A DNA stretch of 64,000 nt from Sclerodactyla briareus (taxonomy: Eukaryota > Echinodermata > Holothuroidea > Dendrochirotida > Sclerodactylidae), in contig JAODTK010005818.1 of assembly GCA_026419785.1 (NCBI GenBank), positions 62,001 to 126,000 on the forward strand, given 5' to 3'. Positions 1 through 11,129 of this stretch are shown here, piece by piece. Below the pieces are notes generated by a model. It ran no database searches and was not told the origin of the DNA. It worked only from the letters and a program-made list of their open reading frames with translations. The position numbers and the translations under genes were made by a program. Numbering within the stretch: position 1 is the first letter of the stretch; every line of letters begins with the position of its first letter.

Positions 1-944
1 ATGTCGGGATGTTAGAGGGGGCCGAGTGAAGGGAAATTCGACAACATGACTAAGATGTTGGAAGTAACATCAATAAATCGCAGTAAAAACACTCACGTGC
101 GTCAGAGAAGGAGCCCAAATACCACTTGGTCGATATGCTTACAGACGGAATCACTGACCAGAGTGTTGCACAGTGGATATAATGTGCATTGCCCAGCAAC
201 GCAGGCACAGTGTTGCCAGGCATTGCCCAACAACACAGGAACAGTGTTGCCAATTCACATGTGTATCTCCCCGTCAATCCCAAGTTCGGATCCCATAAGA
301 CTAAGCCGATTCGAAGACGTCAGCGTACGTGAAAGAAAAACAAGAGCTGTTTTTTACACGAATAAAAAAAAACTACATATTCGTGGCTTAGTTTGCAAAT
401 TTATTGCAATCTTTCATGACTAGAATGTCCGGAAGTACCTGAAGATCTACATTGTGTATGAGAAAGTGTCGATTGAAGTATTGATGTACTGCTCGAAACG
501 TATTGCGAAGTAGATAACAAACAATTGGAGAGCCCAGGCCCGGACTTTGATAACGTATCACTCACAAAGTTATCCTATTCAAATTCAACAGAGGACGCTG
601 TGTTGACAACCATTTCATGATGGTGAAGAAAAAGAACGAGGAACTAGCAATTGAAACCATCCACATAGCATTGAGTGAAATTGAAAAGATTTTCGTCAGC
701 CGGTCGGATCGCGACACCTAAAACTGTCAACGTCAAACAACGCCCTCACGGATTATTTTAGCTGGATGGTGTCATTGGGGATAAAAACCATGAGAAAGGC
801 TCTAGGAAAAAAATCACCACCTGGAATAGAACAATAAAAGAGTTGTTGGTGACAAAATAAAGTTATCAAGCACGCGACTGAAAGGATTATCTCGGTTGAC
901 AGCAAAACTCGAAGATTGTGAGGCGTCCCTAAATGAACTGTGGG

Positions 945-1059
945 AATGCTAGAGGAAAGGGGAAATGGAAAACCAACAATCGAAGAAAGGTATTGGATTC
1001 GACATCAATGAGAGGGGTAAATTGGTGAGCTAATAGCAGTTGTAAAAATGATCACGTAC
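945..1059 (+). pseudogene. P-loop-like exon block, unit 1 (frameshifted)
   Basis: Forward frame 949-987 reads LEERGNGKPTIEE, matching unit 2's GGTGKSTIE, which has the GxGK[ST] core of a Walker A nucleotide-binding loop. The Ser/Thr after Lys is Pro here. Immediately downstream the conserved frame shifts by one base to read VLDSTSM. The same L-[DE]-x-T-S-[IM] motif is seen in the related blocks of units 2, 3 and 4 and twice more near 55 and 6630. The block ends at a GTAC|GTAAGTGG donor at 1060, which unit 2 shares. The P-loop reading is an inference from a short motif, and the one-base shift means this copy is probably not functional. Confidence 0.35.
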
Positions 1060-1796
1060 GTAAGTGGAGCTAGTCAAAACTTGCCGAGCAGGCACTTTAA
1101 TTGCCTCCCAGTGTTTGACTATTTTGGTCGAGCTTCTCGTATTGAAGAGAGTCGTCGAGAAATACATATAACGATCAGGGACAGTTGGAGTTTGATGGGT
1201 TTAGACGAAAGTGATTAGTCATATCTTCAAATACTTAAATTCGAGAAAAAAGGCTTCTTCCTGTGTAACGCATTCAAGTCATATTATTAGACAGGATTTT
1301 ATACTCAGCTGACGAGGTATATATAACTTTCTAATAAAAAAAGTGTCAGAACTATAGATTTACAAAATGTTATACATAATCTCAAAAGAACACAGCGGTT
1401 GGAGTGATAGATCTCTTACGAATGGCGACATTTGTCATGTCGACGACGAGAAAGCTAACAAATCTCTCATCACAACATTAGGCTCTATTATCTTTGTTCT
1501 GTTCATTGCATATATACACTACCTTGTATCAGCTTTGTATTTCAAAGGTATATCTGCCTAATTACAAGCTGTTTTCGGGCGATCAATCCTATGAGTTGGT
1601 TTTTTTGAACGAAATATTGAAGATCATTGGTCATTCTTCGTGAGACGGACGGCTAAAAAGGTTCCAAAGGACAGACCATATTAGAACAACTCAGTTAATG
1701 GCAACCACTGGACCGACTTCGTCTCAAAAATAGTAAGTGAGGAGTAATAAAGAACATTTTCAAGGTAAATTGACTACAAAAGGAAGTCGACGCGGA

Positions 1797-1830
1797 ATGG
1801 AGAGAGAATTTGATGATCGATATTTCGGCA
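1797..1830 (+). other. Short ATG-led candidate exon, unit 1
   Basis: This is an 11-codon frame (MEREFDDRYFG) followed by a GTGAGTGA splice donor. The same exon is present in unit 2 (9050), unit A (26319) and unit B (29523), with amino-acid changes concentrated in the last codons, and in damaged form in units 3 (about 15269) and 4 (about 21590). It may be the first coding exon, but an internal exon cannot be excluded. Confidence 0.4.
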
Positions 1831-2084
1831 GTGAGTGAACTATGACTAAATAATTGCTCTCGCACACGCGTGACAGATCTAATGCCTCATGTGCCTCTCG
1901 ATGTAATTTCAATGAGTTTTAACTTGGGGGGGGCAAAACTAGACTTTAGGTTATAGATTTCGTGAATGATAAACTGAAGTAATATTCCCGGTCGATCAAA
2001 CTGGAGCAAAATGTTCCATTTGACGGTTCAAAGATTGTATTGAAACATGAATTCCAGGTTTTGCCTAATTAATATTCTAATTAT

Positions 2085-2340
2085 AGCCTGAATACTCCGC
2101 CATCTTAGTGGAAAATGCAATAGCTGAACGGAATTTTTCCTTAACGGCAAATTTGGCAATTGCATCGAAGTGCAGCATGTGTAATCCCGCGTGAGTATAC
2201 TCAAAAAATATGGGGCATCAACTGAATATTACTTTAGGATATTTGTGTGTAACGGGTCAGCATATCCACCGTGATTCCGTTATGTAGAAGCCATGTCGGA
2301 TTGTAGGAACCTTCGTGATTTCGTGAGCTCATGATCCGGA
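2085..2340 (+). pseudogene. Decayed counterparts of the unit 2 exons at 9357 and 9514
   Basis: The segments 2085-2190 and 2238-2340 align to the two unit 2 exons, including the TATAG acceptor, the GTGAGTATACTC donor and the CTTTAG acceptor. Small deletions shift the frame, and only pieces such as DCRNL of the second exon remain. The second exon is truncated at about 2340, so this copy cannot encode the unit 2 product. Confidence 0.4.
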
Positions 2341-2800
2341 TCCTAGGATCCTACTCTATTGCTGTACTAACCTCGGCAGAAAGAGTTTTATATAAAATAC
2401 AATATACAACACATGATACGACCGTACGATGCCCATCGTGAGGCAGAAATTATAACGTCTCATGTGTAGGAACTCCTGAGTAATAAACTGTTTGCATGAG
2501 CCTGTTATTCTCATAGTGCTTCGATCAACATTCGATGGTTTCACATGTTGAAACAACGTATATGATAAGAAAGTGCACTCATTTGGGGAATAACCACTAT
2601 TGCTATTCACCACCGTAAATGCAAAGTGGACAAGTGATATTTTGGGAAGTAATTCTAATATTCAGAAATGTTGTATACAAATGATTTCTTATTCCTTCTC
2701 TAAACATGTCCGCCCTAAGCTAACCCCAACTACCCCTACTACTATAAATCTACAACAATACCCATACTAGTATTCCCGCTACTTGACACCACACAACATC

Positions 2801-4307
2801 ACTTACAGCCAATACAAATGGACTAAATCTAAAGTTGGAAATAATGGATATTAATCACACGAGGTTCGGACATTACAGTTGTAACCATTGCTCTCTCCAG
2901 GTTACTCCATTACAAACCAGGGCAAAGTTGAAACCTAACAAACACATTGCACATCATATGACCTATCCACAGAACTATATTTTCCATAAAGCCGTGATTG
3001 GGAAATTCAATGGCATATCTACTAGCTGGGTCGAAACTCCGAATAAGCAAACTACTACTCACCCTTATATTGAGTTATGTAACAAACACGCCATACAGTC
3101 CGCAGCTACCCCGTGGGTGATTCAAAATTCAAGAGATTATAACATAATTAGACCAAATTGAACCTTATCACGTTTCCAATGTGGTTTTTTTGAATATTCA
3201 TAAATCAACCTTTATTGGTTTCCTGCATCATGATTGGTGTCCAAAGTTCATTCGAGACCATGTTCGAATCGCCATTCGACCCTCTCTATTTTGCATAGAT
3301 AAAATTGGGAAATTTATATTTATCTGGGCATTGAAGATTGTTTAGCTGTGGGCACCATAGTTACCCTGTGCAAGCCAGCACACAATGTGAACTTGAAAAA
3401 CAAATTAGCCTTTGTTTTGGATCGTTGCTATGGTGATACATTTTGACGTCACCGCATCATTCATTATAAGATACATCTACAGTCCTACATAGCGCACGCC
3501 TCACACTACACTCTACTGTAAACAAAATGATAGTCGCCGTACACTTACGTGCTTTTGGTGTCTTGTAACAGTGCTCGCATAGCCTATAAACGTACAAACC
3601 CAGCAGGCCTGGCTCACAAGATAACCACGCTATGCAACGTCTCATCTCAATCGAATTTTTTAGGCCTAACACAACACAGCATACTAACTAGCAACTAACC
3701 TAGTATTAAGGTTAAATCATCATTCCGTAAATCGAACAATAGCTTTGGCAGCAAATCACTTGAATTGTATTAAGTAGCCTTCAAATACGTTAAGATGTTT
3801 GCGGGGTCACTACCTGCGTAGTTGCTCTAACGTTACAAACCTATGGCTACACACACGTACACACAGCTCGGTCTTTTCGAAGTGAGTACGTTGAAAAAAA
3901 TCATGCAAATACATCACCTTTATCGAGCATAGGTTACCTGTTATGTCTTGGATATCCAACTGAGAGATTGCTAACACCATTTTGTGTAACAATGTATCGG
4001 TGTCTTCTAAATTGTGATCAAGCTGCACGTCGGTTCAAATTTCTTCCGACAGTCCCAGTATAGGTCCGTTCTAAGTTTTAGCGCAAGAATAAACAGTGTA
4101 GAAACTGCATGCATTGGATTACGCCTGTATGTTGTGTAAACTATGGAGACACTCTAGTCTCTGATTCGTTTTAGGTTACTCTGATTATGTAATCGCCCTT
4201 ATGAGTCACTGACCCGATGTAGGAGAATGTTTGATTGAACAACAGAAATTGACTTAAAAGTCAATTTTTCGAGTATCTTTTATACTTATCGAGTTGTATT
4301 ATGAAAT
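2801..4307. other. No recognisable gene between unit 1 and the palindrome
   Basis: There is a 108-codon plus-strand open frame at 2835-3161, but no splice context, codon pattern or family resemblance that I can use to support it. The rest is AT-rich DNA with no repeat, RNA gene or domain that I recognise. Confidence 0.4.
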
Positions 4308-4470
4308 GGGATAAACGAGGGGGTCTCGGTCATTTGTTGCCATTTAGACTCCTGAAGACGTCATCGTAGAGGCAAAAACCCTCGCCTTCGGCTCGGGGTT
4401 TAAGCCTCCACGATGACGTCATCATCGGTCTTAAATGCAACAACGACCCTCGGCCCCTCGTTTTATCCCC
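4308..4470. repeat. 163 bp near-perfect palindrome (MITE or fold-back-like)
   Basis: The left arm begins GGGATAAACGAGGGG and the right arm ends CCCTCGTTTTATCCCC. The inner arms GACGTCATCGTAGAGGC and GCCTCCACGATGACGTC also pair, around a centre near 4389 (GCCTTCGGC). Almost the whole interval can fold on itself with a few mismatches. Short, fully palindromic insertions of this kind are typical of miniature DNA transposons. I see no clear target-site duplication in the flanks. Confidence 0.7.
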
Positions 4471-6479
4471 TAAATAGTTAATTGAACGTCTACGGTTAAC
4501 CGGAACATTTTGAACATAAAACATCAAAATCGCCGCCACTGATATCACAGGTTTAACTAAAAAAAATGGTCATTATAGACGCTTACTGTTTATAGGGTTC
4601 AGTGATTCTGATAACAACACGAAGCGCGAGTGTTAAATTTTTTTCGAAGAGGCCATTTGTTAGCTAATAGCAACACTTCAGATGCAGCGACGATGACGTC
4701 TCTGCATGAAATCGCGTTCGTAGGATAATCGTCACAGTACAATTCGAATTCGATTGACTGCATGTCGTGCCAGTTGCCAGAAGTATTTCAACGTAAGTCA
4801 GTCCCCGAGATACCGCGAGACGACTTTTGTGAACAAAACACCCTCCATTAGTTGGGGATTGCACAAGACGATGGTGCTCTTGAGGTTACCACAAACGTGA
4901 TATAGCGATGCCAGTAATCCCTGCAGCGTTCTTCCCACGACTAGCGAATCCATGCAGAGGTTAGGCAGTTTAGATTGAATAAGATTGGGTATTTTCTAAA
5001 CGAACGGCCCCTCCGCCATCAAAAATAAGCTGTTCGAATTTCCAGACACAATATGAACACTGTTCAAAGTATTTCGGCCAGCGTAATTGACATAAGGACC
5101 CTACATCATCCTCCATTAGGACATGAAATACATTATAACTCTGTCATCGACTATTAACATTCAGTGATATAAATTAAGAGATCTTTTTGCTCACTCAGTC
5201 CACTCACTTTCATTATCCTCATGTTCGATTTGTAGGCGTTTATTACTCTTGATTAACACAGTGTGTGTGAAAAAATTGAATAGCTGCGGTTTGAAAAGTG
5301 TTCACCAATTTCAAAACTCTGTTATATTTATTTTGTTTATTTTACGACATCACAATTAGGTGGATACATTTTTTTTTTTTTTATACAAATAATGACCTAT
5401 AGTGCCCCTTGAATGACCTTTTTAACTTGAACTTAACAAGGTCTAACATGCAACTACGCAATGCTGACATTACCATTTTGGACCACAATCAGATCAGTGG
5501 GCAGATCACCAATTGTCAAGAACATTTAGTTTCGTGAACAGCTTGGATACCCTTGCTTGTTCAGACCAACCATTTCAAAATGAATCTATCTCCACGAAAC
5601 TGTCACTGAATCACGGACTGACGGAGGTACAGTAGCCTACCAAAATTCTTCCTGTACAAAGAAAATTAGAATGTGATCCCACATATTGAATACATCATTG
5701 GAATTGAACAAGAAATAATTAGGAAGCGGAAAGATTATCGAAATTATGGTTTGGGCCAGGTAAATACTTGAGATAACGCGCATGAAGCGACGTCAGAATG
5801 GGCAAAATTTTCGGGACCTTCTCAGAGCAGCGGGGGGTGGGTGGGTGGTGGTTTTCAGGATATTAATCTTTCTATTTCAAAACAGTATCATAAATATCGT
5901 TGCGCGAGCGGATTGCCTCCACTAGAAGAGCAACACCCAAAGGTCAATTGATATGTGGAGAACTTACAGTAGTTTCCCACTAAAGTACCATGATATTCAA
6001 ATATCGATATGACAACATTGGTCTCGAAACGCATGGTGCTGCCAAACATAATGATAGAGGCGAGCTCTTCCGGCCTCAAAATTTCACATAGTATCGAGTC
6101 ACCTTGTTGCCCTCTCTTGTCACCAGGTAAAGGGCGTTTCCGACAGTGAAAACATCCCGGGTGGTTTTATGGAATGGGACCCTGGTCTTTGTGAGAGTAA
6201 TTAAATGGAATTTTTTTTTTCCCCACTCTCAGGGGATCGCACTGGGTAGGAGAATTCGAGTTCAATTCGAATTCCTGAAAATTTAAATAAGTTGAAGCGA
6301 AACTTGAAGCGAAAATGATAGAATGATATTTACCGGCGTTGAACCAGAGCTTGTCTACATCAAACTAGCAGTCACTCGATCTCCAATGCGTTTGACGTTG
6401 TGAGTAAAACCCGATTGAGTGAAGAAGAGTTACGGTACATCTCACAGGATTCCTCGTATTCTATTCGTCAGTTAGTATG
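4471..6479. other. Gene-poor spacer between the palindrome and unit 2
   Basis: I see no supported gene. The region contains a T-run near 5370, a G-rich stretch (GGTGGGTGGGTGGTGG) near 5830 and a T-run near 6211. Minus-strand frames here are short and show no family signature. Confidence 0.4.
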
Positions 6480-6499
6480 TTGCAAGGGACAGGGAACAA

Positions 6500-7192
6500 A
6501 TGACGGAATCAATGGGCTTCTGTGGTATTCGTCGATGCGAACGTATTTCTCCCTCCCGTGAAGTAGAAAACGAACTCGGAATAAATGTCGGAGCTAGCAA
6601 GGAGCGACAACCAGATAGAAGTAAAATGTTGGATATAACATCAATAAATCGCAGTAAAAGCGGTTTCACGAGCAGCAGAGAAGGAGCTCAATACCAGTTG
6701 GTTCGATATGCTTGCCGACGGAATCACTGGCCAGAGTTGCCACAGTGGATAGATGTGCATTGCCCAGGAGACGAGGCACATGTCGCCAAACATTGCCCAG
6801 TAACACAGGCACAATGTTGCCAATCCAAAATGTTGTATCTCCCTGTCAATCCCAAGGTGGGCCCAATAAGACTGAATTCAATTCGAAGACGTCAGCGTAC
6901 AAAAATAAATCAGAGCCGTTTTTTACTACATAAAAACGCACGAAAACTACATATTTGTGGATTAGTTGCCAGATTTATCGCAATCTTCAGGAACCAAAAA
7001 TGTCCGAAGTTCCTGAAGATCTACATTGTGTATGAGAAAGCATCGAGTGAAGTATGTGAGTTACTGCATCAAACGTATTGCGAAGTAGCAACAAACAAGT
7101 GGGGGACCCCGGCCCTGACTTTGATAACATATCGTTCACAAGTTATCTTATTTAAAATCAACAGAGGACGCTGTGTTGACACCATTTCCTGA
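6500..7192 (+). other. 230-codon open frame, doubtful as a gene
   Basis: This is the longest non-repetitive open frame in the window. It contains KMLDITSINRSK (about 6625-6660), the L-D-x-T-S-I-N motif also found in the P-loop-like blocks of units 1-4, so part of it may be exonic. The homologous DNA of unit 1 (46-620) holds only a broken version of this frame and differs by many indels that are not multiples of three. That argues against one continuous coding sequence. No domain is recognised. Confidence 0.2.
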
Positions 7193-7576
7193 TGGTGGAA
7201 AAGAAGAAAAGGAAATGAGTGACTGGGAATTCGAGGAATAAAATAGCATTGAGTGTAAGAATGAAAAGATTGCGGCAGCCTTCTCTCTTGTCTGACTGCG
7301 AAACCTTTAAAATGTCAAGTCATAAACGTCTCACGGAATCTTCAGCTGGGGTTGTGTTCATTGCAAATAAAACACCACGAAAAAAAAGCTTCAGGGAGGA
7401 AATCACCGATGGAGAGTAGAACAATAAAAGAGCTGAGTGCGGCCACGTCAAAGACCATATGCCGAAGTTAACGTCAGTTGGGTATTGCTGTTGGTTGACA
7501 AAATGAAGTCATTTAAAGACGCGTCTGAGAGGATCATCTCGGTTGACAGCGAAACCCGAAGGTTGTGAGGTTCCCT

Positions 7577-7705
7577 GAATAACTGTCGAATTGCTAGAGG
7601 AAAAGGGGGGACTGGGAAGTCAACAATCGAATGAAAGGTATTGGATTCGACATCAATGAAAGGGATCAATGGTGAGCTAATAGCAGTGGAAAAATGGTAA
7701 CGTAC
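7577..7705 (+). other. P-loop-like candidate exon, unit 2
   Basis: The frame 7596-7631 reads RGKGGTGKSTIE, a good match to the Walker A consensus GxxxxGK[ST] that binds nucleotide phosphates. One base later, the frame shared with the other units reads VLDSTSMKG. The block ends at a GTAC|GTAAGTGG donor (7706). In AIG1/GIMAP-type GTPases the Walker A is followed by N-x-I-L-G and then a Ser/Thr-rich segment ending in S-V-T. The spacing here is similar, but key residues differ, so that family name is only a hypothesis. A stop codon in the Walker A frame just after 7631 means a frameshift is needed to read through. Confidence 0.35.
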
Positions 7706-8245
7706 GTAAGTGGGTGATAGGCGGTGGGGGCGGTCAGAACTTGCAGAGTAGGCACTTTAGTTTAATCCTTGTGTTCGACTATTTCGGTCAAGCTTCTCAT
7801 ACCGAAGAGAGAGTGTTTGTCGAGGAATACAATTTATCGATCAGGGAACAAGTGGAGTTTGAGGGGATTAGACAGAAAGTGTATTAGTCATAGCTCGATA
7901 CTCAATTCGAAAAGGAAAAGGCTTTCTTTTGTGTAACGATTTTAAGTTATATTATCAGGATTAGGATTTGATAACTCAACGACAGGTAAATTGATTTTCT
8001 AATCGTCAGTACTACTAAATGTACAAAAATGCATACCATAACCCGAAAAAATTAGCGGTTGTTGAATTTGAAGTGGTATTACGATCTCTTACGAAAGGCG
8101 CACAGTTGTTCATGTCGACGACGAGTAAAGCTAACAAATCCCTCATCACAAACATTAGGCCTCTATTATCTTTGTTATGGTCATGCGACTATATCACTAC
8201 CTGGTATCAGATGTTGGATTTTCCAAAGGTAATTGGCCCTAATTA

Positions 8246-8812
8246 TATCCCCCAACACTGTTAAGTGTTCGGGGATATTATGGGGTTTTGGGGGTGTTAG
8301 CCGCCGTATCCGTCGTCACCGCCGCCGCCGCCGCATTCGGAAACTTTAGGCGTTAGCGTAATAACTCTTTAACGCTTCAATCCGATCGATCTGAAACTTG
8401 GAACACATGTCCGTCCTAGCAAAATCTCGGTTGAGTTCGAAAGTGGGCGTCACTGCATGTTTGCTGCCTTCTATTTTGCAGGTTTTGAACGGAAAAAAAA
8501 ACAGAGTTGGTCCGATATATACATGAAACTTGGGGGTGGGGACAAAAAATGGTCCCGAAAAACATGACGGTGATTTCAAGGTCAGCAGAGGTAAATGTTG
8601 CGTTTATCCGAGATTCTTTCTATTTGTCAGATTTCAACCGAAATTTGGAGAATGTGATCTACAGTTGGTCTTGAACAACAGGTAGGGCATTTCAAAGTCA
8701 CCAGAGGTCACATGGACATAACCTTCAATGTGCTTTCTTCAAACGAGGTCATCAAAGGCCATTTCTGCGGGGATATACACGTCGGCTGTTTCCCCGCCTG
8801 CGCATGTCTAGT
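8246..8812 (+). mobile_element. 567 bp insertion in unit 2, absent at the same site in unit 1
   Basis: Unit 1 reads CCTAATTACAAGCTG around 1560. Unit 2 reads CCTAATTA, then about 567 extra bases, then CTAGTTAAAAACTG. The left end carries a hairpin (ATATCCCCCAACACT ... AAGTGTTCGGGGATAT) and the right end another short one (GCGGGGA ... TCCCCGC). The interior contains CGCC/GCCGCCGCCGCC and a GAAACTTGG-type segment of the sort seen in dispersed non-coding repeats. It has no coding capacity. The flanking TAATTA/TAGTTA may be a duplicated target. The element class is unknown. Confidence 0.6.
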
Positions 8813-9049
8813 TAAAAACTGTTTTCGGGCGATCAATCCTATGCGTTGATTTGTTTAAACGAAGTATTGAGGATCATCGGTCATTCTCGTGAGTTGGACG
8901 GATAAAAAGGTTACAAAGGACAAACCATTATTAGAACAACTCAGTTAAGGCAACCACTGGACCGACTTCGTCTCAAAAATAGTAAGTGAGGAGTAATAAA
9001 GAACATTTTTTCAAGTTATATTGACTACAAAAGAGAAGTCGACGCGGAA

Positions 9050-9082
9050 ATGGAGAGAGAATTTGATGATCGATATTCGGCA
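9050..9082 (+). other. Short ATG-led candidate exon, unit 2
   Basis: Eleven codons (MEREFDDRYSA) end exactly at a GTGAGTGA donor. The sequence TTGACTACAAAAG upstream and the ATG are conserved with units 1, A and B. It would leave the splice site in phase 0. Only the repetition across units and the donor support it; no acceptor or promoter was identified. Confidence 0.4.
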
Positions 9083-9356
9083 GTGAGTGACTATGACTAA
9101 AAAAATTGCTCTACGCAGCGCGCGTGACAGATCTTAATGACTCAGGTGCCTTCTCGATGTGTTCAATGAGTTTTAACTCAAAACAGACTTTAGGTTATAA
9201 GGATGCAGTGAAATGATAAACTGAAGTATAGGTTATTTCACATCGCTCCCGAATTCCCGGTCGACCGAACTGGAGCAAAATGTTCTATTTGACGGTTTAA
9301 AAGTGTGTATTGAAACATGAATTCATGGTTCATTCCATTATATATTATAATTATAG

Positions 9357-9464
9357 GACTGATATATTCCGCCATCTTAGTGGAAATTGGCAATATGCTC
9401 GAACGGAATGTTTCCCCTCAAATGGAAAATTGGCAATATTCATCGAAGTGTGGAATGTGTATCC
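9357..9464 (+). other. Candidate exon, unit 2
   Basis: It is bounded by TTATAG (acceptor) and GTGAGTATAC (donor). Two frames are open across it. One contains WQYARTECFPSNGKLAIF and the other YSAILVEIGNMLERNVS. Only the second is also open in unit 1, so the true frame is undecided. The first superficially resembles the A-x-x-x-C-x-x-x-x-G-x-L-A stretch of C-type lectin domains, but nothing else of that fold follows. Confidence 0.35.
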
Positions 9465-9513
9465 GTGAGTATACTCGGGAAAATATGTCGCATCAACTGA
9501 ATTAGTATTTTAG

Positions 9514-9712
9514 GATTTTGTGTTAATGGGGTCAGGCAGATTACCGCGATTATTGATTCCATAAAAATACGTTTGTGGGATTGCAGAAACCTAGCAATGG
9601 AGGAACCACTTGCCTTTGCGTGTGCTAGAAACAGTTTCAACTTGGTTGTAATGATGAATACAACGAGGAGTGGGGGACAAGTCACTAAAAATTTTCTGGA
9701 GGCAAGCCTAAG
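9514..9712 (+). CDS. Open internal exon of an unrecognised gene, unit 2
   Basis: A 199 nt segment lies between a TATTTTAG acceptor and an AAG|GTAAGTTG donor. It is open in one frame for 65 full codons, beginning FCVNGVRQITAIIDS and containing WDCRNLAMEEPLAFACARN, FNLVVMMNTT and VTKNFLEAS. The hydrophobic strand FNLVVMMN after an amphipathic stretch looks like folded globular protein. The exon ends with two bases (AG) that join in phase to the next candidate exon at 9886. Unit 1 keeps only DCRNL of this exon. The family is not recognised. An AIG1-like G domain has a hydrophobic strand and an R-x-T motif in a comparable place, but this is speculative. Confidence 0.45.
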
Positions 9713-9789
9713 GTAAGTTGTATGAAGTGTCCTCTGTAGAATTACAAATATGAGTGAAATAGGGTTTGAGGAGGGGTATAGTACTTCTT

Positions 9790-10290
9790 ACAGGGTCATT
9801 CTAGGTCGAGTAAGGAATTAGCTTACCTTCGTGCTTCGAGAGTGAAAAGTAATGAACATTTTTTGTTCCATCTTGTCTTTTGTAGAAAAAAGGCCAGCTT
9901 ACGATCTGTTGCAATAAATATAGGACGGGGTATATCGTTGGATTAACGACGCAGGAACTTTTTGTATGCAAAGTATAAACATGGATCGGTACACTTTGTT
10001 GCTTCGAAAGTCAGGTTTAATGTTACCCCGGGGAAACTGTTTCGTTAGTTTCTGTCATGATTCCAGGTTGTTCAATCATGCGTATGTACTTAATCCAAAG
10101 CTGAGTGGAATTTTTTGTTTGATCTTGTCTTTTGTAGAGAAAGCAACGCAATCGAGCCAGCTCACGATCCGTTGCTATGATATGCGAAGGGGAATATCGT
10201 TGTGCTAAAGACGCATGAACACATTATATACAACGTATAGACATGATTCGGTGCACTTTCGAAAGTCAGGTTGAATGGATCTCACACTGG
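9790..10290 (+). repeat. Two tandem copies (about 250 bp each) carrying a candidate terminal exon
   Basis: The segments 9790-10040 and 10045-10290 align, sharing TCTTGTCTTTTGTAG, AGCTTACGATC/AGCTCACGATC, the ATATCGTTG block, and CGAAAGTCAGGTT at the end. In the first copy the acceptor TTTTGTAG is followed by a frame that joins in phase to the exon ending at 9712 and reads KKASLRSVAINIGRGISLD before a stop at 9944-9946. The second copy keeps MRRGISLC then stop in a shifted frame. This looks like a duplicated 3' terminal exon. Confidence 0.45.
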
Positions 10291-11129
10291 GGAACTATTT
10301 CCAAACTGGTGGGGCTCCGGATTGAATCTCATTAGAAGCGAGGCGTGGAACATTAATGAGAACTCCACATCTTTGGTTCAAATGTGTTAAACAGCGTATC
10401 CGATTAGAAAGTGCACCATTTGAGAAAGTACCATTGTGATATTCCAACGTGAACAAATATATTTTGTGGAAATAATTCTATATTCGAGAAAATTATTCTA
10501 ATTCCTTCTCTAACAAAGTACGCCCTAAGCAAACCCCAACTACACATCGCGAACGAGGAGCCATACCCGACACATCTCCACTAATAAATCTCTAATGAAC
10601 ACGCTAGACTTTTACATGATCATACATTCGCAATGGCCGACTGCCGATACATAATTAACAACATTAACATAATAACAACTGACGGGTGGCGACAAATATA
10701 TGTTGTCAATTCTCCTGTAGACGTAAATTCTCTTCTGTCGACTGCGGCCTCACCACCACTCGTTAAGTAAACCCGTTAGATCGAGACTTGCCTTGACCAT
10801 ATACAATACATCTACAAAATACTCGTACCGAGTATTCGCGCTACTTGCAAACCTAATACATCAATAAATTAAAACAAAGAAATTTCACATTTGAATCAAT
10901 TCCGTATGAAATTTTCAGTCGAGCTTGGTCCATCTTCAGTATGCAACTGGAGTTGAACATGAACTTGATAATTTGCATGATCACATATGTAACTCTAACC
11001 CCATTCGTTCTGGTCCAAAATCTGTTACTTCCAACTTCAGATGGATCACAACTATGGATGACGGGCTCAACGGCGGCAAGGTTCCAGAAGACTATCCACT
11101 TGGTGAAACTTCGATGCCCCTATTTATTT

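Larger units (their letters stand above)
1..2800 (+). repeat. Tandem unit 1 of a six-copy duplicated locus (5' end cut by window)
   Basis: This stretch aligns by eye, with many small indels, to 6575-10600 (unit 2) in the same order and orientation. Shared landmarks are the block around 45-110 with 6630-6690, the GAGGACGCTGTGTTGAC block at 592 and 7164, the P-loop-like block near 960 and 7600, the ATG-led exon at 1797 and 9050, and the tail ending CCTTCTCTAA near 2695 and 10505. About 2 kb of unit 2 (the insertion at 8246-8812 and the region 9600-10300) has no full counterpart here. Unit 1 looks more decayed: the exons after 2080 carry indels and stops relative to unit 2. The unit boundaries are approximate. 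Confidence 0.8.
6480..10600 (+). repeat. Tandem unit 2 of the duplicated locus (best-preserved copy of type 1-4)
   Basis: It is homologous to unit 1 throughout, with a 567 bp insertion (8246-8812) absent from unit 1 and an extra internal duplication near 9790-10290. It keeps the clearest exon signals of the family: a P-loop-like block, the ATG-led exon at 9050, an exon at 9357-9464, a 66-codon open exon at 9514-9712 and two copies of a terminal exon (9886 and 10138). Limits are approximate because similarity to unit 1 fades at both ends. Confidence 0.8.

Noticed and set aside
9357-9464. C-type lectin domain exon
   Set aside because: One frame resembles A-x-x-x-C-x-x-x-x-G-x-L-A, but that frame is broken in unit 1 and no downstream lectin motif (WIGL, WND) was found.
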